The notes beneath the pieces are model-generated. The model did no database searches. It was not told the origin of the DNA and worked only from the letters and a program-made list of their open reading frames with translations. 64,000 nucleotides of DNA from Ichthyobacterium seriolicida (GTDB taxonomy: Bacteria; Bacteroidota; Bacteroidia; Flavobacteriales; Ichthyobacteriaceae), in the NCBI RefSeq assembly GCF_002369955.1, contig NZ_AP014564.1, positions 774,808-838,807 of the forward strand. The letters are read 5' to 3'. This document shows positions 1 through 8,108 of this stretch, piece by piece (within the stretch, counting starts at the first letter, position 1; every line of letters begins with the position of its first letter). A program made the position numbers and the translations under genes.

Positions 1-865
1 ACAAATAAATTTCGGGTTCTTCAATTCCAAATATTACATTACCACCCATAAGCTCTGCATAAGTTTGGAATATGGAAAGTAATATTAGATTTTGCATTCC
101 AGAACCCACCTCATCAGAATCAAATATTTTTTTCGAATCGTTTTCTGTAAGCGTAATTTGCAGTGTTTTATAAAACCAGTTAAGATTGTAGATGTTCAAT
201 TCTGGCTTCATCCCAGAAGCGAGTCCAACTGAGTTGGTGGCGCAATGACTGGTAAAAGAATCTGCAAACTTCTTGAATGTAAGACTGTCTTTATCAAAAT
301 CTTTTTCTAAGAATTGTCTGGGCTTATCCATATGTTCTTTAAATTCATTCCTTAACTCCTTCTCATCACCTTTGTAATGATTTACATAATTCTTATAGAC
401 TTCACGCATTAGTTTCCCTAGTAATGTCCAGTTGGTCACTCTTAACTGACTATTCAAATCTCTATTCGATGGTATGTGAATGAAATGACATTTTCGTTTA
501 AATTCATCACTGACATAATAATCTTTTGTGTCGTCATTATTCTTTAGGCGTACTTTACATTTGAATTCTGGGTACATTTTCATGCACAAAGTGATATAGT
601 CTATTTTGACAGTATTCTCATAATACGAATGTTCGATGGGGGTTTTAAAGTCAACTCTGATTTTGATAGGTTTATTTGTATTATTGAATAGCTCTTTTGC
701 AACCTTAGCTTTGGTAGCCCACCCTTCACCTAAAATTAAATCTAAAGCCTTCAGAACATTTGTTTTTCCTACACTGTTTGCACCAATCAATGCACATAGA
801 GGGTTTGGCTCAATATAGATTTCTTTAATCGATCTAAAATTGACAATACGAATACTCTTTATCAT
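1..865 (-). CDS. OLD-family AAA ATPase/nuclease, N-terminal part (runs off window)
   Basis: This frame is open from an ATG at 865 to the left edge, giving the first 288 residues with no stop. Seen: it opens MIKSIRIVNFRSIKE, typical of SMC/RecF/OLD ATPases. A P-loop GANSVGKTN follows near residues 23-31, then an ABC-like signature GSGMQNLILLS and a Walker B-like strand VIFGIEEPEIYL at the edge. That order fits OLD-family (overcoming lysogenization defect) proteins, where a C-terminal Toprim nuclease domain follows the ATPase. The Toprim part would lie outside the window, so nuclease activity is inferred. Some OLD proteins act in phage defence alone or with a UvrD-like helicase; no partner is visible here. 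It is followed upstream by decayed sequence, suggesting an accessory locus. Other AAA_15/RecF-like ATPases are possible. Confidence 0.75.
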   Translation of the reverse strand, partial: MIKSIRIVNFRSIKEIYIEPNPLCALIGANSVGKTNVLKALDLILGEGWATKAKVAKELFNNTNKPIKIRVDFKTPIEHSYYENTVKIDYITLCMKMYPEFKCKVRLKNNDDTKDYYVSDEFKRKCHFIHIPSNRDLNSQLRVTNWTLLGKLMREVYKNYVNHYKGDEKELRNEFKEHMDKPRQFLEKDFDKDSLTFKKFADSFTSHCATNSVGLASGMKPELNIYNLNWFYKTLQITLTENDSKKIFDSDEVGSGMQNLILLSIFQTYAELMGGNVIFGIEEPEIYL

Positions 866-942
866 TGCTAATTAACACTTTGTTGAAGCCGATAAATTTA
901 GAAATTAAAACACAAAATATCCTACGTAGATATACCTAAGAA

Positions 943-1280
943 CTAATCAATCATTAATTGCTTTATTCGCTCTATTTCTTCCAGAAGTGGTTGCAAGAAT
1001 AGACTACCCTCGTTGTTCATCATATTACGATATTGTTTCTTCCCACTGTCAACTGTAACGGGTTTTGTTGAGGTATTATTTACACTACTTATGAGGTCTA
1101 CAGACCTGTTTGTGACCCTTTAGTTGGATGATTGGTCATTCTTTTGGTACCTATAGAGATTTTCTTTTTTGTTTTAATAGATTGTAACTGATTGTTTACA
1201 AAGTTCCGAAGTAGATTACCACTATACATGTCATATTTTGCTTTTTGTTCCATATCGGATGGAGCATAGTTTTCGAAGAG
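943..1280 (-). pseudogene. decayed ORF fragment upstream of the OLD-like gene
   Basis: On the minus strand two consecutive frames read like coding sequence but are broken. One is open from 1280 to a TAG at 1098-1100 and contains MEQKAKYDMYSGNLLRNF. The next, shifted by one base, runs from about 1110 to a TAG at 943-945 and contains SGKKQYRNMMNNEG and a helical tail LLEEIERIKQLMID. I do not recognise the family. The right end abuts a ComM remnant read on the other strand at about 1268-1280, so the fragment seems to be cut by a recombination junction. It lies just upstream of, and on the same strand as, the OLD-like gene, so it may be what is left of a partner gene; that is a guess. Confidence 0.35.
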
Positions 1281-1622
1281 TTATCAAAAGATGAAAAGTC
1301 AGAGAATAGCAGTGAAATAAGAAAGAGAGTTGTTAGAGCTAGAAATATACAGACAGAGAGGTTTCAACATTGCGATAATGTCAATTACAATGCTCAGATG
1401 AACAAAAGACACATAGAAGATTTTTGCAAATTATCAGATATAGAAAAAGATCTTTTAAAAAGAGCTATGGATACTCTAAATCTATCAGCCCGTGCGTACG
1501 ATAGAATATTAAAAGTGTCTAGAACGATAGCTGATTTAGAAGGTTTGGAAAATATACAAGTCAGACATCTCACCGAAGCTATACAATACAGAAGCTTAGA
1601 TAGAGAAGGATGGATGAGATAG
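1268..1622 (+). pseudogene. comM: C-terminal remnant of ComM/YifB-type magnesium-chelatase-like ATPase
   Basis: The last ~118 codons of a ComM (YifB) family protein are intact up to a TAG at 1620-1622. Recognisable blocks are FEELSKDEKSENSSEIRKRV, RARNIQTERF, LSARAYDRILKVSRTIADL and LTEAIQYRSLDRE, which are the conserved C-terminal domain of the family. ComM is a hexameric branch-migration helicase that helps natural transformation. The family is about 510 residues long, and here the Lon-like N-terminus and the whole AAA core with Walker motifs are missing, so this cannot be functional. Upstream of about 1268 the similarity stops abruptly at sequence read on the other strand. A TTG at 1245 could start a short product, but I see no sign it is used. 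Confidence 0.8.
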
Positions 1623-1754
1623 AAAAGATAGAATCATCTTTGCACTTTTTACCTAAAAGAGTGTGAATGTAGATTTAATTATCGCAATGAAAATGTGTAA
1701 TTTCGTCCGTTAAAATGGCTAAGAAAAAATCCCCTTAAGTTGTTTTGAAACAAT

Positions 1755-1774
1755 ATTAATATCAAACTCAGGTT
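1755..1774 (+). repeat. dispersed intergenic motif, copy 1 (ATTAAT..CAAACTCAGGTT)
   Basis: The sequence ATTAATATCAAACTCAGGTT lies 20 bp before the ATG of the sialidase-like gene. Near-identical copies, all in the orientation of the following gene, occur before pgi, htpG and tig. The function is unknown. Confidence 0.45.
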
Positions 1775-1794
1775 TTAAATTTACTGGCTTAAAG

Positions 1795-2910
1795 ATGATC
1801 TCTAAACTTTATAACAATATAACAACAATGGCGATAAGATTTTGTTTGATTGTAGTATCCATGTCTTTTTTTTGTTCCTGTTCTATACCTAAAAAAAATA
1901 AGTATAAAAATGTGATGATCTATTCCGAGTTAGAAGGGAATGGATGGCTTGGACCTTGTGAGCCTCATATAGATATAGATACTACCAATACAAAAAACAT
2001 GATAGTAGGTGCTGTTTTAGATTGTTATTGTTACTCTTTTGATGGAGGTAATACTTGGGAAGTAGAAAGGATTATGTCTTCTACATCTGAAGAGGAGTCT
2101 AAAGCATCAGCATCCGCTTATGGATTAAATGGTGAAATATATGTCTCATGGTCGTATGATGATAAAATATATTTTAATAAGAGTTTAGATAATGGAAAGT
2201 CGTGGTTATATAATAGCAGCCTCGTTATATCTGAACAAGAAGGAGGAGGAAGTCAGAATATATTAGGCATGGGTAAATGCCATGAATTCACTCAACTTGA
2301 AAATATAAATTCCTATCACGATGGCCAATATTTTAAGAGTTTAGACGATGGGAAAGCTTGGTTTTACGATGGACTTGTCATATCTAAACAAAAAGGAAAA
2401 AAAGGTCATATATCTGGCATAGGTAGATGCAATGGCTTTCCAGTTACATGTGTAGATAGAAGTGATAGTAAATATAGAGGAACTATTTATGTAAACTGGA
2501 GCGATCAGAGAAATGGAAGCGACAATACGGATATTTGGATATCTAAGTCTACAGATCAAGGTGATAATTGGTCTGAGCCTATACGGGTAAATCAGGACAA
2601 CACTAAGTCTCATCAGTTTTTTACTTGGATGAGCGTCGATCCTATCACTGGATACATATATATAGTTTATTACGATCGAAGTAATTACGAAGGTTTAAAA
2701 ACAGATGTAAGTCTAGCCATTTCTGAAGATGGTGGTATTACATGGAAAAATGAAGTCATATCAGAAAAACCATTTGAAGAAATCCCTGAAGATGTCTTTT
2801 TTGGAGATTTCAACAATATCAGTGCTTATAATGGTGTTATAAGACCTGTGTGGACTCGTTACGACAAAGAGACGGGTTTGAGTATATGGACTGCAATTAT
2901 AAATAGATAA
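1795..2910 (+). CDS. Asp-box (sialidase-like) lipoprotein
   Basis: This 371-residue protein starts with a signal segment (hydrophobic residues ~13-26) ending in FCSCS, where Cys27 or Cys29 could be lipidated, so it is probably an outer-surface lipoprotein. Seen: five Asp-box (BNR) motifs of the form S-x-D-x-G-x-T/S-W at about residues 81-88, 130-137, 182-189, 252-259 and 310-317. Such boxes sit on beta-propeller blades in sialidases and many unrelated exported proteins. I do not see a clear sialidase arginine triad or FRIP motif, so enzyme activity on sialic acid is not supported. Residues ~129-170 and ~181-220 are diverged copies of one another (SLDNGKSW.../SLDDGKAW... followed by G[MI]G[KR]C), an internal duplication. 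It appears to be monocistronic. Confidence 0.7.
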   Translation: MISKLYNNITTMAIRFCLIVVSMSFFCSCSIPKKNKYKNVMIYSELEGNGWLGPCEPHIDIDTTNTKNMIVGAVLDCYCYSFDGGNTWEVERIMSSTSEEESKASASAYGLNGEIYVSWSYDDKIYFNKSLDNGKSWLYNSSLVISEQEGGGSQNILGMGKCHEFTQLENINSYHDGQYFKSLDDGKAWFYDGLVISKQKGKKGHISGIGRCNGFPVTCVDRSDSKYRGTIYVNWSDQRNGSDNTDIWISKSTDQGDNWSEPIRVNQDNTKSHQFFTWMSVDPITGYIYIVYYDRSNYEGLKTDVSLAISEDGGITWKNEVISEKPFEEIPEDVFFGDFNNISAYNGVIRPVWTRYDKETGLSIWTAIINR

Positions 2911-3226
2911 TTTTTTTTCATTTTTAAAATATTTTGAATCAAAATTAGATGCGTTTTTTCTATTTAACTAATAAGTTATTTGTTAAAAACACTTAAAAGG
3001 CTTGATCTTATTAAGATTAAATAGAATTATATTTATAGTCATTTGAATATCTCTGTGTAAAAAGTGTAAAATTTCGACTAAATAGCTTCACGAGTATATA
3101 AAATTGATTAAGTAGTCACACCGACAACCTCTTAAATCCCAATAAATTCAAGGGGGTGAGCTTTTTTATTAATTCAACTCAGGTTATAAATATTGTTAAT
3201 TTTGTTTTTTCTGATTTATAGTATAA
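2911..3226. other. 316-bp intergenic region before pgi
   Basis: No gene is visible. It holds an odd-centred palindrome ATCTTA-T-TAAGAT at 3005-3017, which shares both arms with the palindrome upstream of the lipoprotein array, and one copy of the dispersed ATTAAT..ACTCAGGTT motif at 3168-3185. No convincing terminator follows the sialidase-like gene. Confidence 0.5.
3168..3185 (+). repeat. dispersed intergenic motif, copy 2
   Basis: ATTAATTCAACTCAGGTT lies 42 bp upstream of the pgi start and matches the copies before the genes at 1795, 13261 and 62398. Confidence 0.45.
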
Positions 3227-4879
3227 ATGTTAGGAATACAAAATCCCACCGAGACAAAATTTTGGAAAAAACTACAGGAGCATTTTGTTTCTATCAAGCC
3301 AGTTCATATGAAGGATTTATTTTCTAATGACGAAAATAGATTCGAGAAACTATCTGTGGAATTTAATAATATACTCATAGACTATTCCAAAAATATAATA
3401 ACACAACAGACTTTAGATTACTTGTTTAAACTAGCTGAAGAGATGAATCTGTGTAGTGCTATTGAGAAGATGTTCCATGGGGAAAACATAAATTTTACAG
3501 AGGGCAGATCTGTTCTTCATACCGCCCTTAGAAGTAGAGATAGTAGTAGTTATTATTTGGGTTGTGAGAGCATATATAACGATATAGAGAAGGTATTAGA
3601 GCGCATAAAAAAAAATAGCGAATCAGTTATTTCTAAGGAGTGGAAAGGGTATTCTGGCAGACATATTTTAGATGTAGTACACATAGGGGTAGGAGGGTCT
3701 AGTGTTGGAGTCACAATGGTATGTAAAGCTTTAGAGTGCTATAAAACGCGTCTGAATATACATTTCATAAACGATATAGATGAAGCTTATATAAGGGGTG
3801 TGTTAGATGATTTAAACCCTGAAACTACACTTGTTATAGTTGCATCTAAAACTTTTACTACTCGAGAGACTATCATCAATGCCAATTTAGTAAAGAAGTG
3901 GTTTTTAGATACGGCCAAAGATGAGAGTTGTATATCAAAACATTTCATAGCGGTAACGGCCCATATAGATAAAGCACTTGAATTTGGTATTTGTAGAGAA
4001 AATATATTTGAGTTTTGGGATTGGGTTGTAGGTCGTTATTCTCTTTGGAGTTCTGTAGGGTTAACTATATCTCTGTACATAGGATTCGATAATTTTAAAG
4101 AATTACTCAGAGGAGGTCACCAAATGGATGAGCATTTTAGAAACACTCCAATTAATAGAAATATTCCTGTGATATTAGCTCTGATAGGCATTTGGTATAA
4201 TAATTTTTTTGGAATGGATACCGAAGCTATTTTCACGTATAATAGATGTATGAAATATTTTGTTCCATATATTCAACAGTTGAGTATGGAGAGCAATGGC
4301 AAATGTGTAGATAGAAGTGGTAAACGAGTAAATTATCAAACAGGTCCAGTTGTTTGGGGGGGCGATGGCATAATTGGGCAACACTCTTTTTATCAATTAA
4401 TCCATCAAGGAACTAAAATAATACCTTCTGATTTTATAGTTGTAGTAAAGCCTTTTGATAAAAAAAACAATTACAGCAAAGAGTTGATGTCTAATTTCTT
4501 TGCGCAGACAGAGGCACTTATGATGGGAAAAATAGATAGTTCTACACAAGGAGATTCAAAAAGTGATGAAATAGGGATAGATGATAACAAAATAAATTGT
4601 ACAAAGCCATTTAGTCTATTTGTGGGAAATAGACCTAGTAATTCTATTATGATAAAGGAGCTGACTCCTAGGAGTTTAGGTAGTCTTATAGCTATGTATG
4701 AGCATAAGATATTTACCCAAGGTGTGATATTAAACATTTTCAGTTTTGATCAGTGGGGTGTGGAATTAGGTAAAAATATAGCTGTTGATATATTGGATGA
4801 GTTAAACCATGAGAGAAAAATACAATCTCATAACAGTTCTACAAATGGACTTATAAATGCGTACAAACAAATAATATGA
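3227..4879 (+). CDS. pgi: glucose-6-phosphate isomerase
   Basis: This cytosolic enzyme interconverts glucose-6-phosphate and fructose-6-phosphate. At 550 residues it has the usual length of the long bacterial PGI form. Seen: the substrate-binding stretch HIGVGGSSVG near residue 152, the family signature WVVGRYSLWSSVGLT near 266-280, the catalytic glutamate in ESNGK (~355), the catalytic histidine in GQHSFYQLIHQGTK (~386), the second signature SLIAMYEHKIFTQG, and QWGVELGK with the active-site lysine near the C-terminus. Odd: the loop before the histidine reads WGGDGIIGQH where most PGIs have WGEPGTNGQH. The stop codon overlaps the start of the downstream ABC ATPase by 4 bases (ATGA), so the two genes are co-translated. 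Confidence 0.95.
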   Translation: MLGIQNPTETKFWKKLQEHFVSIKPVHMKDLFSNDENRFEKLSVEFNNILIDYSKNIITQQTLDYLFKLAEEMNLCSAIEKMFHGENINFTEGRSVLHTALRSRDSSSYYLGCESIYNDIEKVLERIKKNSESVISKEWKGYSGRHILDVVHIGVGGSSVGVTMVCKALECYKTRLNIHFINDIDEAYIRGVLDDLNPETTLVIVASKTFTTRETIINANLVKKWFLDTAKDESCISKHFIAVTAHIDKALEFGICRENIFEFWDWVVGRYSLWSSVGLTISLYIGFDNFKELLRGGHQMDEHFRNTPINRNIPVILALIGIWYNNFFGMDTEAIFTYNRCMKYFVPYIQQLSMESNGKCVDRSGKRVNYQTGPVVWGGDGIIGQHSFYQLIHQGTKIIPSDFIVVVKPFDKKNNYSKELMSNFFAQTEALMMGKIDSSTQGDSKSDEIGIDDNKINCTKPFSLFVGNRPSNSIMIKELTPRSLGSLIAMYEHKIFTQGVILNIFSFDQWGVELGKNIAVDILDELNHERKIQSHNSSTNGLINAYKQII

Positions 4880-5592
4880 GTATAAAAGTTAGTGATTTAA
4901 GTAAGTATTTTAATGGGAGAAGGATATTAAACGGTGTATCTTTCGATATACCTAAGGGAGAAATAGTAGGATTGTTAGGTCCTAATGGAGCTGGTAAGTC
5001 TACACTTATGAAGATATTGAACGGATATATTTCAGCATGTGATGGCGTAGCGGAGTTAGCGGGCTTTAATGTAGAGACAGATACAGAACAAGTTCAAAAC
5101 AGAATAGGTTATCTATCTGAAAATAACCCTCTGTACACGGATATGTACATAAGGGAATATTTGTGTTTTGTAGCTGCTATCTATAGAGTGGATGATTCTA
5201 AGAAAAGAGTAGAAGATATAATAGATATGTTAAATCTCAGGACAGAGCTCGACAAAAAAATATATAAATTATCTAAGGGCTATAAGCAGAGGATAGGTTT
5301 GGCTCAAGCTATGATTCACTCTCCAGAGGTTTTGATATTAGATGAGCCGACGACTGGCTTAGATCCTAATCAGTTAGAGGATTTTAGGGTTCTGATAAAG
5401 AAATTTAAAGGAGATAAAACGATTTTATTTTCTACTCATATACTGCAAGAGGTAGAATATATTTGTGATAGAATTATTTTTATAGATGGGGGAAGCATAG
5501 TTGGAGATATTAAGATGGAGGATCTTAAAAAAAATCCCCATGGAGATTTAAAAAGTATTTTTAGCAGTTTAATTAAAAATGTCAGCAGTTAA
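4876..5592 (+). CDS. gldA: ABC transporter ATP-binding protein, GldA-like
   Basis: This is an ATPase subunit of an ABC transporter, 238 residues. Seen: Walker A GPNGAGKST at ~35-43, the signature LSKGYKQR at ~132-139, Walker B VLILDEPTTGLDPNQ at ~152-166, and the switch histidine in FSTHILQEVE. The sequence around the signature (LSKGYKQRIGLAQA) is characteristic of GldA, the ATPase of the GldAFG complex linked to gliding motility in Flavobacteriia. GldA proteins are near 300 residues; this one stops after the ATPase domain, so the C-terminal extension is missing. gldF and gldG are not in the window, so a role in gliding is not established. It overlaps pgi by 4 bases. Confidence 0.75.
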   Translation: MSIKVSDLSKYFNGRRILNGVSFDIPKGEIVGLLGPNGAGKSTLMKILNGYISACDGVAELAGFNVETDTEQVQNRIGYLSENNPLYTDMYIREYLCFVAAIYRVDDSKKRVEDIIDMLNLRTELDKKIYKLSKGYKQRIGLAQAMIHSPEVLILDEPTTGLDPNQLEDFRVLIKKFKGDKTILFSTHILQEVEYICDRIIFIDGGSIVGDIKMEDLKKNPHGDLKSIFSSLIKNVSS

Positions 5593-5663
5593 CATTTTTT
5601 TCTGTCTGTTTTAATTTATCAAGACGAGTGCGTTATAGAATTTATTTTAGAGTCAGATAAACT

Positions 5664-6527
5664 ATGTTAGAAAATTGTTTTGATAAGGAGATAGAGATAT
5701 TTATAGACAGTGCTATAAGAGAGGATGTAGGAGGGGGTGATTACAGTTCTATAGCATGTGTTCCTAGAGGGCTTAAGAGTCAAGCCAAATTATTGATTAA
5801 GAGTAATTGCGTTTTATCTGGAGTCGATATGGCTAATAAAATCTTTAATAGGGTAGATTCTGACTTAGATATGGAGGTCTTTATGAGCGATGGTCAATTG
5901 GCAAAAAAGGGGGATATAGCATTTATCATAAGGGGTAATCCTCAATCCATATTGAAATCAGAGCGAATAGTTCTCAATTGCATGCAGCGTATGAGTGCTA
6001 TCAGTTCTAATACTAGGGAATACGTCAATTTGGTCAAAGATTTTGATGTCTCTATTTTAGATACTAGAAAAACCACACCTAATGCCAGAGTTATAGAAAA
6101 ATGGGCTGTTGAGATAGGTGGTGGGGAGAATCATCGCTTTGGGCTCTACGATATGATAATGCTAAAAGATAATCATATAGACTTTGCAGGAGGTATTAAA
6201 AAGGCTGTCAGTAAAGTAACGGATTACTTGAAGAGTAATAATCTAAAATTAAAAGTAGAGATAGAAGCCAGAAATGTAGATGAAGTAATAGAGATTATGA
6301 GTGTAAAGGAGGGGGTAGACAGAATTATGTTAGATAATTTTTCTTGTTCGGATACTAAAGAGGCTGTAAATATTATCAATGGGGAATTAGAGGTAGAGTC
6401 CTCAGGAGGTATAGATAAGGGTAATGTGTTAGAATATGCTCGGTGTGGAGTAGATTATATATCTATAGGAGAGCTGACTCATTCCATAAATAGTATAGAT
6501 ATGAGTCTCAAAGCTATACAGGGTTAG
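5664..6527 (+). CDS. nadC: nicotinate-nucleotide pyrophosphorylase (carboxylating)
   Basis: Quinolinate phosphoribosyltransferase makes nicotinate mononucleotide from quinolinate and PRPP in de novo NAD synthesis. At 287 residues it is full length. Seen: IREDVGGGDYSS near the N-terminus, the catalytic block LDTRKTTPNAR, the GGGENHRFGLYDMIMLKDNH stretch that binds quinolinate and PRPP, EIEARNVDE, and the glycine-rich phosphate site SSGGI followed by GVDYISIGELTHS. The usual DTRKTTPGLR is DTRKTTPNAR here, a mild change. The gene ends head-on with the acyltransferase, the two stop codons overlapping by 4 bases (6524-6527). It follows the GldA-like gene by 71 bp and may be read with it. Confidence 0.94.
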   Translation: MLENCFDKEIEIFIDSAIREDVGGGDYSSIACVPRGLKSQAKLLIKSNCVLSGVDMANKIFNRVDSDLDMEVFMSDGQLAKKGDIAFIIRGNPQSILKSERIVLNCMQRMSAISSNTREYVNLVKDFDVSILDTRKTTPNARVIEKWAVEIGGGENHRFGLYDMIMLKDNHIDFAGGIKKAVSKVTDYLKSNNLKLKVEIEARNVDEVIEIMSVKEGVDRIMLDNFSCSDTKEAVNIINGELEVESSGGIDKGNVLEYARCGVDYISIGELTHSINSIDMSLKAIQG

Positions 6528-7090
6528 AATATTTTAGGATTGAAGTTATCTGGATTTTTAGGTGTTATGTCTCTATAGAATTCTTCTATTAAGGTCATGT
6601 CGTGTTCTACACTATCAGTTAGTTTAATTATAGGTCCTATGCCTATAATTTTCTTTTTATAATCTGCATATCCCAAGCAAACAGGTTTGTTTGCCTTTTT
6701 TGCTATTCTGTAGAATCCTGTTTTCCACTTTTCGACTCTTTTTCGTGTTCCTTCAGGTGCAATTGCAATTACGGCGTTTTTTTTGCTGTTCAAGTAAGTG
6801 TTTATATCTTCTATCAAAGAAGAGTTATCTATACCTTCACCCCTTTTAACCCCTATAGCTCCCAACCACTTAAATAAAAAACCAAAAAAGGATTTAGTGT
6901 AGTATTCCTTTATTAAAAACTTAGTTTTTATTCCAGTCCTCCATATGAAAAACAATCCTATTGGCATGTCCCAATTCGATGTGTGAGGGGCGCCTATTAT
7001 AATTCCATTTGCGTTTTTGATATTTTTAAAATCTACTTTCCAACCTAGTAAAAAGAGTCCTATAGCGCCTATGCATTTTTTCATATTCAT
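6524..7090 (-). CDS. lysophospholipid acyltransferase (PlsC-like)
   Basis: This 188-residue protein of the glycerophospholipid acyltransferase superfamily is probably membrane-associated and probably acylates a lysophospholipid or related acceptor. Seen: the catalytic HX4D motif as HTSNWD (~36-41), the second block GAIGVKRGEG, and the third block APEGTRKRVEKWKTGFYRIA. The short form without extra transmembrane segments is common in Bacteroidetes. The acceptor cannot be told from sequence; aminolipid or ornithine-lipid acylation is equally possible. It is convergent with nadC and divergent from ctaB, so it stands alone. Confidence 0.8.
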   Translation of the reverse strand: MNMKKCIGAIGLFLLGWKVDFKNIKNANGIIIGAPHTSNWDMPIGLFFIWRTGIKTKFLIKEYYTKSFFGFLFKWLGAIGVKRGEGIDNSSLIEDINTYLNSKKNAVIAIAPEGTRKRVEKWKTGFYRIAKKANKPVCLGYADYKKKIIGIGPIIKLTDSVEHDMTLIEEFYRDITPKNPDNFNPKIF

Positions 7091-7202
7091 CAGTAAATTA
7101 AAAAAACTGCCTGCAAAGATGCGGAAAAAATATCCTTTAGTTCATAAGTTTTATAAAAATTATTTACTCTTCCCGAATATCTTCTTTACATTCGCGGACG
7201 GT

Positions 7203-8108
7203 ATGTTCACTAAGATTCAAAGCGCCCTTTCGGTTAGGGCTTTTAGCGTGTCGTTTTCTGAACTTAAAGAATTGACTAAGTTCGGCCTTTCTCTCAGCGT
7301 GGTATTTTCTTCTGTATGTAGCTATATATTGGCATCAACCACCATAGATTGGTACGGCTTATTAAAGTTGATATTGGGGGGGTATCTAGTTGTGGGCTCA
7401 TCTAATATATTCAATCAAATTATAGAAAGAGACTTAGATAAGTTGATGAATCGCACTAAAAACAGGCCTTTACCATCTGGTAGGATATCAGTAGATAAGA
7501 GTCTTTTTATAGGTTTTTCATTTATCAGCATAGGCTTGTGTCTTTTGTATAGCCTAAATGCTAAAGCTGCAATTTTTAGTGGATTATCTTCTATTTTGTA
7601 TGTATTTGCTTATACCCCTTTGAAATCTGTGACTCCATTATCAGTTTTTATAGGGGCTTTTCCTGGAGCTATGCCCGCTGCCCTAGGTTGGGTTGCCTCT
7701 ACCAATAGTTTTGGTGTTGAAGCGGGATTTTTATTCGCTTTTCAGTTTATTTGGCAGTTCCCTCATTTTTGGGCGGTTGCTATATTGTTACACGAAGATT
7801 ATAAAAGGTCTGGATTCAAATTATTGCCTTCTAAAGAAAAAGATGGAGTGGTCATGTCTTTGATATTTTTATATACACTCTGTCTGATTCCCATCTCTGT
7901 GTTTCCCGTTATGGATGTGTTTAATAGTTTAAAGATATCTTATGTATCAGCTACTATTATAGCTTTATCAGGTGTTGGTTTTTTATCTTTTTCCATAAGG
8001 TTGATAGATAGAAAGGATGATTCATCAGCTAGGAATCTAATGTTTGCTGGGTTGATATATTTACCTTTGGTTCAGTTAGTTTATGTAATAAATAATCTTA
8101 TGAAATAA
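7203..8108 (+). CDS. ctaB: protoheme IX farnesyltransferase (heme O synthase)
   Basis: This integral membrane enzyme adds a farnesyl group to heme b to make heme O, the precursor of heme A for the terminal oxidase encoded just downstream. Seen: the UbiA-family prenyl-diphosphate motif NQIIERDLDKLMNRTKNRPLP, the second motif YTPLKSVTPLS, GAFPGAMPAALGW and several hydrophobic segments. I take the ATG at 7203 (301 residues, the usual length), because the frame extending further upstream overlaps the divergent acyltransferase; an ATG at 7119 is the alternative. Its TAA overlaps the next ATG by one base, so it opens the oxidase operon. Confidence 0.92.
   Translation: MFTKIQSALSVRAFSVSFSELKELTKFGLSLSVVFSSVCSYILASTTIDWYGLLKLILGGYLVVGSSNIFNQIIERDLDKLMNRTKNRPLPSGRISVDKSLFIGFSFISIGLCLLYSLNAKAAIFSGLSSILYVFAYTPLKSVTPLSVFIGAFPGAMPAALGWVASTNSFGVEAGFLFAFQFIWQFPHFWAVAILLHEDYKRSGFKLLPSKEKDGVVMSLIFLYTLCLIPISVFPVMDVFNSLKISYVSATIIALSGVGFLSFSIRLIDRKDDSSARNLMFAGLIYLPLVQLVYVINNLMK

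Noticed and set aside
1795..2910. Functional sialidase
   Set aside because: Asp boxes alone also occur in many non-enzymes, and I do not see the arginine triad or FRIP motif.
3005..3017. ATCTTA-T-TAAGAT as another site for the array regulator
   Set aside because: It shares the arms but has a 1-bp centre and none of the flanking conserved sequence; in AT-rich DNA this can be chance.
7017..7202. Upstream extension of the ctaB frame to 7017
   Set aside because: It overlaps the divergent acyltransferase and adds ~60 residues with no similarity to heme O synthases; the ATG at 7203 gives the usual length.
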